Of a DNA stretch of 64,000 nt, positions 52,644 to 60,100 are shown piece after piece. The notes beneath the pieces are model-generated. The model was not told the DNA's origin and ran no database searches. It was given only the letters and a program-made list of their open reading frames with translations. The DNA is from Branchiostoma floridae (lineage: Eukaryota; Chordata; Leptocardii; Amphioxiformes; Branchiostomatidae), in NCBI RefSeq assembly GCF_000003815.2, contig NC_049983.1:19013694-19077693 (forward strand), given 5' to 3'. The position numbers and the translations under genes were made by a program. Each line of letters starts with the position of its first letter. Within the stretch, counting starts at the first letter, position 1.

Positions 52644-55180
52644 GGAGTGCCATGACAATGAGCAACGTGAAAAAGTGTCTGAAGTTATAACATGTAACAG
52701 GGACAGGCTGTAGTAGTTGGTTCTTTGAAAAGTCCTTGATCCCTACTGTGCAAGAAACAAAAGAAAAGGAAACATCAACTAAAATGACAGCAATTTTCTG
52801 GCAACTTTCGATGCAGTGGCCAGCCTTTGAGCACGAAAAAAGTGTCTAAAGTTGTGATGTATGTAACAGGGGAAGTCTGTATCAATCATTTCCTAAAAAA
52901 TGTACTTCGCTTGATTATAAGTACAACTGACACAGAGTCTACATTTTATCAGGCTTTCTACATTGTAAGTTCACAACATCACTGTAGAATGTGACCTGCC
53001 TGAATATACACGCAGATAAGGTTCAAATTCATTGACTCAGAGGCTATGTGTCTAGATTGAACAAAAATTTGTGTAATTTCGAATGAAGATTATGCTGACC
53101 AGCTTGCCCGTTCCTCTCCGACAGAATCTGCTGCAGCCGCTCCTGCAGCTTCTCACAGCGTTTCCGCTCCAGGTGCAGCTGTCGCTTCAGGTCCTTCACC
53201 TGGAAACAACATAAACATCATCACTGAATAGGAACAGATTGGTTCACAACGTCACTGTAGAATGTGATTTGCCTGAATGTACATGAAGGCGAGGTTCTTA
53301 TTTTACAAGGTACTAAAAACTTAAGTATTCTGTCTTGCTAAACATACATTAAAAAGCAATGAGAAGTAGTTGTTTCTTTAAGTTTTCCAACAAAAAACTG
53401 ATTTTTTCATGATTCCAAGGACAACAAAATCTTGGGGAAGAAACAAAACAAAAAAAAGTCATATACTTATTATTGGTATGGTTCATTGAAATGCCTCACC
53501 ATAGACATGCCTTTCTTCTCCACAATTTTTCTCTCATCCACGCCATCCTTTGTCCCCTGTAATAACACAAAATGAGTCAAAGAAATGATAAAGAGAAACA
53601 CGGGTAGAAAAACAACAACAGTGCATACATGTACTGTAGGTAGGTACATTATGTACGTAGGTAGCACTTTCACAAGACTGTAACAAGCAGGAAGACCAGT
53701 CTTGTGAACTCTTGTCCATTCTATTTTTTGCTCTAACGTTGCTTTTGACAATCAACTGACTCATCTCCTCAAAATTGTAACGTGTTACATGTCTTTCTAC
53801 AGCACTTGTAACCACTTTGTAAAGAACACCATTGTTTATTCCTCTTTCATTACATGTTACGGTAGGTACAAACGGTACAAAATTGAAAGCCTGATAAAAC
53901 CGCTTTTGCATCTTCCCACCTGCTGCAGCTTGGTGATGGTTTCCTGCAGCTGATCCTTGGTTCCCTGCAGCTCCTGGAGGGATCCCTGCAGCTTCTCCAG
54001 CTGAGACTCCAACTTCTGCACATCCACAGGGGAACAGACCAACATCATCAGGCTCAAGCTAATATCTATGTGTGCTACAGTAAATCTACTTCATAATCCT
54101 TTCCGTGGTGCAAATGTATATGGATCATTCGTATTTAAGTTAATGTACACTGCTTTCTACAGGATGTAATGGGAAATAGTCAAGTCTTAGAGATTCCAAT
54201 GCAGGTATTACTGACAAAGTTTGTAATTGGCTTAGAAAGTTTTAAATTGTTTCAAAAAGTTTGCGATGGGGATCTGACAAGTTAGCCAACATGTACTCTT
54301 ATGCATGGAAATACAGATTAAAAGTATGACAATAGACTGAAGCATGTCAATGTTCCTTGGTTGAGCACAAATTTCTGATAAACAATAATATACTACTACG
54401 TGTTTAAGGCACCTGAATCTCCTGTTTGTGAAGTTCTTCCTGTTTCGTCTCTTTCTCTTCATGGTCCTTTTTGGCAGCTTCAATAGATTCCTGTAGGCAC
54501 AAAAGATGGTAAAGTAGAAATGTCTTTTAAATTTGGGCTCTCATCTGGTAATAAGTATATTTATGAAAAAGCCTATTCACATGTATGTTACCCAACAAAG
54601 AATTCAAATCTACCTTCTACACCAAGTGTTGTAGGTAAGCCCTATGCACAATTGTTTTACCAACATAAGGGTTGTTCCAGGCAAATCAACAAAACCAACA
54701 AAATAGTTGGGCAACATGGCATTAACCATATTATTTCATAATGAAAACGTTTTCTTTCATTGAACAACTTTAATCAATGCAGATTTTAACAAACAAGTTA
54801 CATGTAACTTTCATTGAGAGATGATTTAACGTATTTTCTTGAATAAAATATGCACCCCGGGTAACTGGTAATGTTCATTAGGACAAATGACCCCTTTGAC
54901 CTTGCCTCATGCAAAGTCTCATTTCACCAGAAGTCCATCATTTGCTGAAGAAGTCATTTTGCAAGCCCACACGTAAGCAGTACGATTTTCTGCTACAACG
55001 TTACCAATTTCTCGAGTCAGTGACTACAAAGACAAAAGAGGTGCCGTGCCACACAACTGCAGTTACCTCAGCTTCAGCTAGGCGGCGCTCAAACCATCCT
55101 TTGGTATTTTCCAAGGACTGCAGACTTTCCTGCGCCTCCTGAAGTTGCTCCCTGCAGGACTGAAGCTGCTCGGACTTTCC
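15660..55180 (-). CDS. GRIPAP1: GRIPAP1/GRASP-1 homologue, C-terminal 10 exons (gene span, 5' end outside window)
   Basis: Span of the only supported gene; the exons are listed separately. Ten minus-strand segments with GT/AG splice sites join without a frame break (lengths 114, 78, 96, 57, 100, 101, 108, 94, 164 and 171 bp; 1083 bp, 360 residues plus TAG). The product is charged, Gln/Glu/Leu-rich coiled coil. Diagnostic blocks resembling vertebrate GRIPAP1 occur in the expected order: [60 protein letters not shown] and [14 protein letters not shown]. In vertebrates this protein binds GRIP1, acts as a Rab4 effector on recycling endosomes and supports AMPA-receptor recycling; the same role here is inferred. 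The vertebrate protein is about 840 residues, so roughly the N-terminal half lies beyond 64000. Introns range from about 260 bp to 19.5 kb. No polyadenylation site was assigned with confidence. Confidence 0.9.
17609..17822. repeat. 16-bp minisatellite
   Basis: About 13 imperfect units of the form GGTCACATGTCTGAAA, with variants such as GATCTCTTGTCTGGAA. Confidence 0.85.
20713..20985. mobile_element. 273-bp hAT-like MITE with CTATG target duplication
   Basis: The left end is CAAGGCTCGAAATCC; the right end, read on the minus strand, is CAGGGCTTGAAATACC. CTATG directly flanks both ends (20708-20712 and 20986-20990). A CAGGGCTYGAAAT terminus is common in animal hAT elements, and 5-bp target duplications are known for the hAT5 subgroup. 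Internal ACCTGCAC motifs are repeated in both orientations. No transposase is present. Confidence 0.7.
22537..22815 (+). mobile_element. tRNA-like SINE, diverged copy
   Basis: The head has an A-box-like GGTCTGGTGGTTTGG and a degenerate B box GGTAACGATCC, followed by GCAGGCTCCAGTGTTGTGCC and TTGGGAAAGG. Its 3' part (GTTTGAGGAGAGCCACACC...) matches the copy at 33184-33470, which shows both belong to one family. Confidence 0.7.
26125..26640. repeat. ~44-bp minisatellite, about 11 units
   Basis: Units centred on CCTTGGTGCTGAACACCATC followed by AACACACAGGCATACAGGCC-like sequence start near 26227, 26272, 26316, 26358, 26403, 26446, 26486, 26518, 26560 and 26604. Open frames across it (minus strand, Val/Cys-rich repeats) are a by-product of the repeat, not a gene. 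Confidence 0.88.
26868..27120 (+). mobile_element. tRNA-derived SINE
   Basis: A-box-like GTGGCCAGGCTAGCAG is followed by B-box-like GGGTTTGATTCCTAGC, then the body TGTGTCCTTGGGAAAGAC...GTAAAATAGGTACCTAACTT. That body layout is common to many metazoan tRNA SINEs. The 3' end is not sharply defined. Confidence 0.7.
27789..27855. repeat. Perfect 32-bp palindrome with 3-nt loop
   Basis: Arms 27789-27820 and 27824-27855 are exact reverse complements; the loop is CAA. The arm begins TACCTGTGGTTCTGTTTCC. It sits in the last GRIPAP1 intron and is not part of a recognised element. Confidence 0.95.
28041..28153 (-). mobile_element. RTE-like non-LTR retrotransposon 3' tail (broken)
   Basis: The minus-strand translation gives [20 protein letters not shown] followed by [17 protein letters not shown] and a stop. 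The pattern D-x-GL-x-x-DLxxAMxDRxxWRERVxxxRASS is the typical C-terminus of RTE-clade reverse transcriptase ORFs. Sequence upstream (from about 28154) does not continue the reverse transcriptase, so this is a 5'-truncated or rearranged fragment. Confidence 0.75.
30073..30391. repeat. Recent tandem duplication, ~168-bp unit
   Basis: Copies start at 30073 and 30241 with TGCTCATCATA and share long near-identical stretches, including AAATGTGTACCTTTAAGCAA and CAAACCAGCCAAGTGA. High identity suggests it is younger than the other duplications here. Confidence 0.92.
31573..31655. repeat. Short tandem duplication (~43-bp unit)
   Basis: AGTGGCCTCTC followed by AGTTTGTATCAGGCAGTGAT (variant AGTCGTTTGTATCAGGC in the first copy) occurs twice in direct succession. 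Confidence 0.85.
33184..33470 (+). mobile_element. tRNA-derived SINE with clear A and B boxes
   Basis: A-box-like TGTGGTTAGGGGTTG lies near 33194. B-box GGTTCGATTCC begins at 33237, the spacing of a pol III type 2 promoter. The 3' body (GTTTGAGGAGAGTCACATC) matches the 22.5-kb copy. Confidence 0.8.
35224..35280 (-). pseudogene. Duplicated 3' half of GRIPAP1 exon 9 with splice donor
   Basis: Near-copy of 35319-35376, located in the intron just downstream of the real exon. It keeps the ISISK codons and the donor, but in the parental frame it contains a TGA and lacks the 5' half of the exon and an acceptor. It is probably inert, or a decoy donor. Confidence 0.8.
35325..35488 (-). CDS. GRIPAP1: GRIPAP1-like coding exon 9 of 10
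   Basis: Two bases complete an Asp codon, followed by 54 codons. Segments include [39 protein letters not shown] and the terminal ISISK. This aligns with the vertebrate C-terminal helix (LREMNKKLQ...LEEQLTKN). The acceptor is gtccccccag and the donor gtgggac. The 3' half of the exon with its donor is duplicated at 35224-35280. A minus-strand tRNA-headed SINE sits about 30 bp upstream. Confidence 0.94.
35515..35797 (-). mobile_element. tRNA-headed SINE in GRIPAP1 intron
   Basis: On the minus strand, ATGGCCGAGTGGGTAGAGCG (A-box region) and GTGAGTTCGATCTCCGG (B box) form a recognisable tRNA-like head. The body (TCATACCAAAGAC...GAAGAGTATGAAGTTAAACA...CTACCAGTGGACTAG) follows, with a 3' AACTTTAACTTTAACT tail near 35520. 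The body is shared with the 5S-headed copy at 49435. Confidence 0.85.
36340..36460. promoter_or_regulatory. Candidate intronic promoter-like patch (E2F/YY1/CRE-like motifs)
   Basis: GCAGCCATTTTCCCGCCATT at 36374-36393 combines YY1-like GCCATTTT and E2F-like TTCCCGCC. TTACGTCA follows at 36419-36426, in a locally CpG-richer stretch that continues to about 36660 (CCACGCGCCCGTTCGCCG). These motifs are typical of housekeeping promoters. There is no transcript evidence; low confidence. Confidence 0.25.
38678..38777. other. Assembly gap (100 N)
   Basis: Exactly 100 N inside the intron between exons 8 and 9; true size unknown. Confidence 0.99.
42611..43205. mobile_element. 595-bp DNA element with perfect 27-bp TIRs and TA target duplication
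   Basis: The left end starts CCGTATATTCTCGAATAAAG and continues TACGCAC; the right end is its exact reverse complement. TA flanks both sides (42609-42610 and 43206-43207). The subterminal unit GGGGTGCGTACTTTA recurs at about 42690, 43093, 43158 and 43178, mostly towards the right end. There is no ORF of transposase size, so it is non-autonomous. A TA duplication is compatible with Tc1/mariner-like elements among others; the superfamily is not assigned. Confidence 0.85.
45319..45380. repeat. ~62-bp imperfect hairpin
   Basis: TAGCCTGAGTACC at the left and GGTACTCAGGCTA at the right are exact reverse complements. Further pairing (CAGTAGTGA with TCACTACGG) continues inward. It could be a very short MITE. 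Confidence 0.8.
46351..46379. repeat. Perfect 14-bp palindrome
   Basis: AGCAAGGAGGTTAA and its exact reverse complement are separated by one T. A related arrangement with a larger loop (CAAGGAGG...CCTCCTTG) lies at about 51524-51555. Confidence 0.85.
46815..46845. repeat. Perfect 12-bp stem, 7-nt loop hairpin
   Basis: CTGGGAGGTCCT at 46815-46826 pairs exactly with 46834-46845. Intronic; function unknown. Confidence 0.85.
47010..47103 (-). CDS. GRIPAP1: GRIPAP1-like coding exon 8 of 10 (SASMAEDL block)
   Basis: 31 codons plus one base: [20 protein letters not shown] followed by [11 protein letters not shown]. This is the strongest family signature in the window; vertebrate GRIPAP1 has a nearly identical block at the same place. 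The acceptor is aaaccacag and the donor gtatcagg. Confidence 0.95.
49430..49655 (+). mobile_element. 5S-rRNA-headed SINE (SINE3-like)
   Basis: GGTCAGTACTTGGATGGGAG plus ACC at 49447-49469 matches the conserved 3' internal region of 5S rRNA (GGTTAGTACTTGGATGGGAG). The body then runs TCATACCAAGACTCC...GAAGAGTATGGAAGCTAAAC...CTACCAGTGGACTAG. The 5' part of the 5S head is missing or decayed. It lies antisense to GRIPAP1. Confidence 0.85.
49664..49737. repeat. Perfect 22-bp-arm hairpin
   Basis: Arms 49664-49685 and 49716-49737 are exact reverse complements (GATACCAGACCCCAGCCCGA...), separated by 30 bp. It directly follows the 5S-headed SINE and lies about 100 bp from exon 7. Confidence 0.92.
49836..49943 (-). 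CDS. GRIPAP1: GRIPAP1-like coding exon 7 of 10
   Basis: 36 codons, phase 0/0, beginning [15 protein letters not shown] and ending [14 protein letters not shown]. The Ser/Pro run followed by a Leu-rich helix with a Trp matches the vertebrate segment that ends in WMLEEK. The acceptor is tcccacag and the donor gtagggg. Confidence 0.92.
49944..52239 (-). other. GRIPAP1-like intron between exons 6 and 7 (~2.3 kb)
   Basis: No nested gene. It contains a copy of a short interspersed motif (TATAGCCGGTATAACC at about 51875-51890; related copies at about 18407 and 45723). It also contains a repeat (TGTACGAATGGACTGTTGAG, about 52008) whose relative was the target of the Harbinger insertion at 55.5 kb. 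Confidence 0.75.
52240..52340 (-). CDS. GRIPAP1: GRIPAP1-like coding exon 6 of 10 (Ser-rich linker)
   Basis: Two bases complete a Val codon, followed by 33 codons: [14 protein letters not shown], then [18 protein letters not shown]. This matches the position of the low-complexity serine linker between coiled coils in vertebrate GRIPAP1 (a DSSSISS-like core). The acceptor is tcttgcacag and the donor gtaagtca. The acceptor and the first bases of the exon are copied at 52499-52514 and 52732-52746. Confidence 0.9.
52327..52900. repeat. Tandem triplication carrying the exon 6 acceptor
   Basis: Three units begin at about 52327, 52499 and 52732 with GTCCTCGATCCCTACTGTGC or close variants. They share AACATCAACTAAAA, TCTGGCAACT, GTGTCTGAAGTTATAACATG and GGCTGTAGTAGTTGG. 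Each unit contains a copy of the exon 6 start with its AG acceptor; only the first is joined to the full exon. Confidence 0.9.
52605..52643. repeat. (GATT)n microsatellite
   Basis: About nine to ten GATT units inside the second unit of the tandem triplication; absent from the other units, so it arose after the duplication. Confidence 0.95.
53100..53199 (-). CDS. GRIPAP1: GRIPAP1-like coding exon 5 of 10 (conserved DLKRQL block)
   Basis: 33 codons plus one base (phase 0 in, phase 1 out). It starts [19 protein letters not shown] and continues [14 protein letters not shown]. This is one of the most family-specific segments and closely resembles the vertebrate GRIPAP1 block before the Ser-rich linker. 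The acceptor is tgtttccag and the donor gtcagcat. The exon is flanked by a duplicated ~60-bp intron sequence (about 52972 and 53232). Confidence 0.93.
53500..53556 (-). CDS. GRIPAP1: GRIPAP1-like coding exon 4 of 10
   Basis: 19 codons, phase 0/0: [19 protein letters not shown]. The acceptor is gttattacag and the donor gtgaggca. This short exon links the coiled coil to the conserved VKDLKRQL block in the next exon. Confidence 0.85.
53920..54015 (-). CDS. GRIPAP1: GRIPAP1-like coding exon 3 of 10
   Basis: 32 codons, phase 0/0, beginning [18 protein letters not shown] and ending ETITKLQQ. It is a regular leucine heptad pattern with Gln/Lys/Glu between. The acceptor is ggatgtgcag and the donor gtgggaag. 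Confidence 0.88.
54413..54490 (-). CDS. GRIPAP1: GRIPAP1-like coding exon 2 of 10
   Basis: 26 codons, phase 0/0, beginning [14 protein letters not shown] and ending HKQEIQ. The acceptor is gtgcctacag and the donor gtgcct. The segment is almost entirely charged or polar, as expected for a continuing coiled coil, and both boundaries keep the frame with the neighbouring exons. Confidence 0.85.
54826..54862 (+). mobile_element. Solo end of the 42.6-kb TIR element family
   Basis: CGTATTTTCTTGAATAAAAT followed by ATGCACCCC resembles the left terminus of the element at 42611-43205. No partner end was found nearby. Confidence 0.5.
55067..55180 (-). CDS. GRIPAP1: GRIPAP1-like coding exon 1 of 10 in window (coiled coil)
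   Basis: 38 codons, phase 0 at both ends, starting [17 protein letters not shown] and ending [12 protein letters not shown]. The acceptor reads tttttttgcag and the donor gtaactg on the minus strand. The heptad-like spacing of Leu with Glu/Gln indicates coiled coil. The first third of this exon, with its acceptor, is duplicated at 57288-57325. No convincing upstream exon was seen between 55181 and 64000, so the preceding intron is probably longer than 8.8 kb. Confidence 0.85.
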
Positions 55181-55537
55181 CTGCAAAAAAACAACCATCT
55201 TATGTAAAAGGAAGCAAAATACAATTTGTTACATTGCTATATTACAGCACCATGGCTTGCATCATTTTTTATTGGCAGTCCAGACAGATATTCATTTCAT
55301 GGAAAGGATAAAACATGGGGGAGGACTTTGGGGCTTCCTCCTAGAGCTACTGCAACTTTGAATGTCTCAAGATATGATAGCACAGGGATCACTTTTCTCT
55401 ATATGATTATGTTTGATCAAATCCCCAACTCCTAAGGTATACATATAGAAAACCTGGCTACAAATTGGCTGGACAAGTCTACCCAATGTACGAATGGACT
55501 GTTGAGGCCAGATAACAGACAGTTTTGCTATCTGTTA

Positions 55538-57269
55538 GGGACCTGACGTTATTTACTGGGGGGAGGGGGCTGGTGCAAAATAGGTCTGGTAAAAATTTTT
55601 TCAATGGCCCCCCCCCCTGCCCCCCAAAATTTTTCAATGCCCCCCCCCCCTCCAATTTTTCCTTACCTTTTCCATTACACACAGTCTGTCATTAAATAAT
55701 ATAGCAATAACAATAGCGGTAGCGTTGTTTGAACGTGACGACGATCGGCCCGGGGTGTCAAGACCCGCGCGTCAACAAATTACGCACGTTGGAGTCCTGC
55801 TGGGGCATATGTTATCTCCCAAAGTTTTACAACAGCCGAGTTTTCATGTAGCACTTGATGTTGTTACACTCACGCTGCAACGGTTATAAGACTTACCTTG
55901 TCTGATATCACTTCTCCAATCTACGTGAAAAAAAGTCTCTGGTAACGTTTAATACGCAAGATCACGAAACTGAACGTTTCCGCCAGACCGACGGCTAGCT
56001 GTTAAAGGCCGTCCAGGGATCGGAGGGCCGAAGGCCCGACCGGTCTCGGGGGATAGGGGCATGCTACCCGGGAAATTTTGATATTTTTGACCCTCTAAAA
56101 CGAAATTTCCCGCATTCTGTGAGGCAAAAAAATTTGGATTTTGTGCGTCCACATCAACAAAGAGAAAAGCGGGCGGGGAGGGGCGGGGCGGTAATCCAAC
56201 TTCGGCGATCTTTTCCACCACACATGTACGAAATTTACACAAAAGAAAACAAATTAATGTTGTAGATGGAAGAGACTTGGGTACATTTTAGCGATATCGT
56301 TTCGAAAACCGCTTCAAGACTGCTTCAATCTTTCCAAAACGGGAGTTATTTCGGCCAATTGCAACCTACAAACTTGCCAAAAAAAATTCGCGCCACCATG
56401 ACGTCATATGCAGCAGAGAGCCCGCTGTCACGAAAGTAAACATCGTAATGTTTTATCCCGTTGCCGTCCGTGAACCACTCTGTATACAAAGAACAGATGC
56501 ACGCAGGATTGATATTTATACCAATTTTAGTTTCTATAGTTTTCTTAAACTTCGTGCGAACATGGAATCACACGACAGAGGCGGCTGCAGAAAATTTCTC
56601 AGTATGGGGAGGGCGAACTATATCAACGTAATCCTTGGGGGTCCGGGGGCATGCTCCACCGGGAAAATTTGGAAATCTTGACTATCTGAAACGGTCTTTC
56701 CTAAATCTTGATGGGCAAAATTTGCTGGCAGACTAAGCTTTAAGTTTAATAGCCTTTCTATTAGAACTTCACATGGTTTTGAGGGCGACGACGCCCCCAA
56801 CGTATTTCCACAATTTCGAGCGCCGGGCATGGCACGAGCCGTCGCAAGGTAGGTCTGGAGAAATGTCATTCAAATGATGAAGTTTGGACCCTCTGAGACA
56901 CGATTTTCTGCATTTTGAGGGATAAACTTCGCTGGTAGACTATGCTAAATGTAATGACAATTTTCTGTCAGAGGAAGAGACTTTTGATGGCGACGAGCGC
57001 CGAAGTGTTGTGTGCGCCAGAGGCGCAAGCCGTCGCAAGGGACGTCCAGAGAAAAATTGAAATCTTGACCATCTGAAACTTCATTTCCTGCATTTCAGGG
57101 GCACATTTTGGTAGTATTTATCAAGGCCCCTCAGGCAATTTTTTTTCAATGGCCCCCCCCTCGGCTCAAAAAATTTTTCAATGCCCCCCCCCTCGGCTCA
57201 AAAAATTTTTCATTGGCCCCCCCCACCTATGCACCAGCCCTCCCCCCCCGATAAATATCGACAGGTCCC
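55538..57269. mobile_element. 1732-bp Harbinger-like non-autonomous DNA transposon
   Basis: The left end starts GGGACCTGACGTTATTTACT; the right end, read on the minus strand, is GGGACCTGTCGATATTTATC. Both continue with GGGGGGAGGGGGCTGGTGCA-like and C-tract/AAAATTTTTCA sequence, forming TIRs of over 100 bp. TTA flanks both sides (55535-55537 and 57270-57272). The empty target is seen in a related repeat at about 52057-52070 (CTGTTAGTTTATC). A GGG start with a 3-bp TWA duplication indicates PIF/Harbinger. No transposase or Myb-like ORF was recognised. The interior holds about four diverged ~190-bp units (GGGAAA-TTTTGA, CTCTGAAAC, TTTCCTGCATT) and a CpG-rich unique core. Confidence 0.82.
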
Positions 57270-57287
57270 TTAGTTTATCTTAACTTA

Positions 57288-57325
57288 AGTTGCTCCCTGC
57301 AGGACTGAAGCTGCTCGGACTTTCC
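57288..57325 (-). pseudogene. Duplicated 5' part of GRIPAP1 exon 1 with acceptor
   Basis: 38 bases identical to the start of the 55067-55180 exon ([13 protein letters not shown] codons), with the TTTGCAG acceptor at its upstream side. The rest of the exon is missing, and no donor follows in frame before divergent sequence. It belongs to a tandem duplication whose intron part (about 55250-55480 versus 57405-57755) is also duplicated. Confidence 0.88.
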
Positions 57326-59609
57326 CTGCAAAGAACAACCATGATGCATGAGGATGCAGAATACAACTTATTACATTGCTATATTACAGCACCATGGCAA
57401 GTGTATATTATCATTTTTTATTGGCAGTCCAGACAGATATTCATTTCATGGAAAGGATAAAACATGGGGGAGGACTTTGGGGATTCTGGCTGGAGCTACT
57501 GCGACTTTGAATGTCTCAAGATATGATAGCACAGGGATCACTTTTCTCTACATGTTTATAGTTGATCAAATACATGGGAAGGATAAAACATGCATGGGGG
57601 AGGACAAGTTTGGGGCTTCTGGTACCTACTGCAACTTTGAATGTCTTAAAATATTAGGAATGACTTTTCTCTATACGTTTATAGTTGATCAAATACCCCA
57701 CTCCTGCAGAATATATAGAAAACCTGGCTACAAATTGGCTGGACAGGTCAACCCATAGGACATCTCGTGCCTTTGAACAACACAGTTTTTGAAAGTTGAC
57801 AAAGTAAAGGAGTGATGTGCGTGACTGTAAGGTGATGAAGGTTGCAGGGGCTGCACCAAGGCCACGTAGAAAAAATCAATGTTCACAGTCAGGCTTTCTT
57901 CCTGCTGGCTTTATAGAAAGAACGTTGGCTGGACTTATGCATAGAGACATTCATTAAGTCAGTTCTGACATAGACTACACACAAAAATGTGTTGTCTACA
58001 AAGGATTAGAAGGGTTCATACATGTACATGTGTATATGATAAGCAAAACTGGTATCTATAAATAGGAACTTTCATGTGCATTTGTACAATGTAACTTACT
58101 GTTATAAAATAAAAGGATGAGAGGGTCAAAAAGAAACTTCGAAAGCTGTGCCCATTTATGCAATGTTTCAATATACATGTATTTAAGTTTTCTTTTTTCC
58201 CTTTCAATGCAGAAACACATCTTGGACAACACAGATTTTGATCAAAGGTTGGTCACAATCATGACCTTTCTATACTGGTTCCAGGGCCCCCTTCCACATC
58301 ACCCATCCCTTCTGATTGCTTCAATTGTACAGCAAACACTGACGTAACTCTGATGTCCGTAAAGTTGGGGGGCTGTCAGTAAAACATTGATCACCAGGAT
58401 TCCCCATTTGCACTTCTGTACCAGCATCAATATTACACAGGAAGAGAAATTGAGTTCATGGCATGGAAACAGATCAAAGGCACACATGCCGTTTGTCATG
58501 CTGCGGTTCAAAGTTGAGCTTACGTCTGGATTTTTCTTGGGTGGCCACCAGCCACGTATTTCATGACTAAATAATGGAATGACTGGCTTTCCATTGAATT
58601 TCTTACGTTCCATGCTATCTGCTTAAATCTTGCAGTTTTCTTTTTATTCAAAATGTAGAAAATAAACAGAAAGGGGAAAAATACATACTGAACTTAACAG
58701 TGATACATGACTCTTTTGCACATGAATTTTTTTTTGCATTGTCACCAAATACTTCATAACCAAGTAATGAAGTAACTGGTCTTTCTTTCTTCTATTCTTT
58801 GCTTGTCACAATTTATTTTTTTCTTTTAGTACAAAATTTGGCAAAGAACAGACAACTGCTACATGCTGGTAAATGCTCTATTACCAGTAATATCATTTAC
58901 TACATGTATATGCTTGAGGTGTTCCAAGGGCAGACATGGTGTGTTCTGGAATACAGTTGGAGTGACCTGTCATCAATGTTTCACACTATAATAACTGCCC
59001 CTCCTACAACTCTGGCTGGCAGCCTTCCAACCTGTTCAACCAATATACTCTTAGAGAATCGTGGCTGTCATAAAAGTGGGAATATTCATGTGGATTTATA
59101 CCATCATGCCGATCCTTCTGAAATGAGAGTTTACCCATGCTCACAATTCTCCTCACCACCAGATACCGTGGCAGTCAGCCAAGACCCATGCAGTCACTCC
59201 CAGGCTAAGTATTACTCAAGGATTCGGGGGCTAATTCTTTCCAACAGCCTTCAATAACAAGACTTAGTCAAGGACAGGGATCTTGGCCAATACCTAATTG
59301 ACCCGAGAGAGTTTAAACCAAGTTAAACTAGCGTAGAAAATGATATTTAGACTCATGATTCATAGTTACTTTATTCCTCAGAGAAGTTTAAGGCATTGGA
59401 AAAGCTGAAGACAACCAGGAATTCTGTGAATAATTTCATCATGCTGCTTAAGTCACTGAATGAAAAAAGTTTACTAAAAAGACAACATATTTCACTCCAT
59501 TTCCATATAAGGCCATGCTGATCTGGTTACATGAACAACAAACCAACATTCTCTCTGGGCGCACCAAAACTTTGTGAGTGAGTAAAAAAAAAAGTTGTGA
59601 AAAAAAGTT

Positions 59610-60100
59610 ACCTTCATCATGGTGGAATCGGCTACTGAACACATAGAACATGGAACAATTTTGTGCTTTCACAACTTTTTGGCTTCTGGAAGACTTAACT
59701 CATTAGTATCCGTTATCGATTATATTGAATTCTTTTCTTGCAGTCAATTTGCTCCTATTGCACTTTGGGACGTGGACAAACACAAACGTGCATGCGGCTG
59801 TCAAACTGTGTGCACTGAGTGACCCCCAAAAAAGGTTGGGCAATAAAAAAGATTCCTTCATCATGGTTGCACAAGTGGCTGAACACACAGAACATGGTAC
59901 ACCAAGCAAAGATTTATTATTTTTGTGCTTTCACATTCATTTTGCTTCTGGAAGACTTACTCAATCTGGTATCGATTATATTCTCTTTTTTTGCAGCAAA
60001 TTTGCTCCTATTGCACCTTCTTTGCAAAATTTAAAGTATGGCTAAAAACTTTTTTTCTTGACGTGGACAAACACTAAAATGTGCATGTGGCTGTCATCCA
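59610..60100. repeat. Tandem duplication, ~243-bp unit
   Basis: Copies from 59610 and 59852 share CCTTCATCATGGT, GAACACA-AGAACATGG, TTGTGCTTTCACA, GCTTCTGGAAGACTTA, ATCGATTATATT, AATTTGCTCCTATTGCAC and GACGTGGACAAACAC. They are moderately diverged with indels. Confidence 0.88.

Noticed and set aside
53534-53911. 125-codon minus-strand frame next to exon 4
   Set aside because: Only the part within 53500-53556 is exon; the rest reads through the intron acceptor and lacks the family's composition.
57348-57758. 136-codon plus-strand frame
   Set aside because: It lies in duplicated GRIPAP1 intron sequence (copy at 55226-55435) and is antisense to the gene; the translation reflects the duplication.
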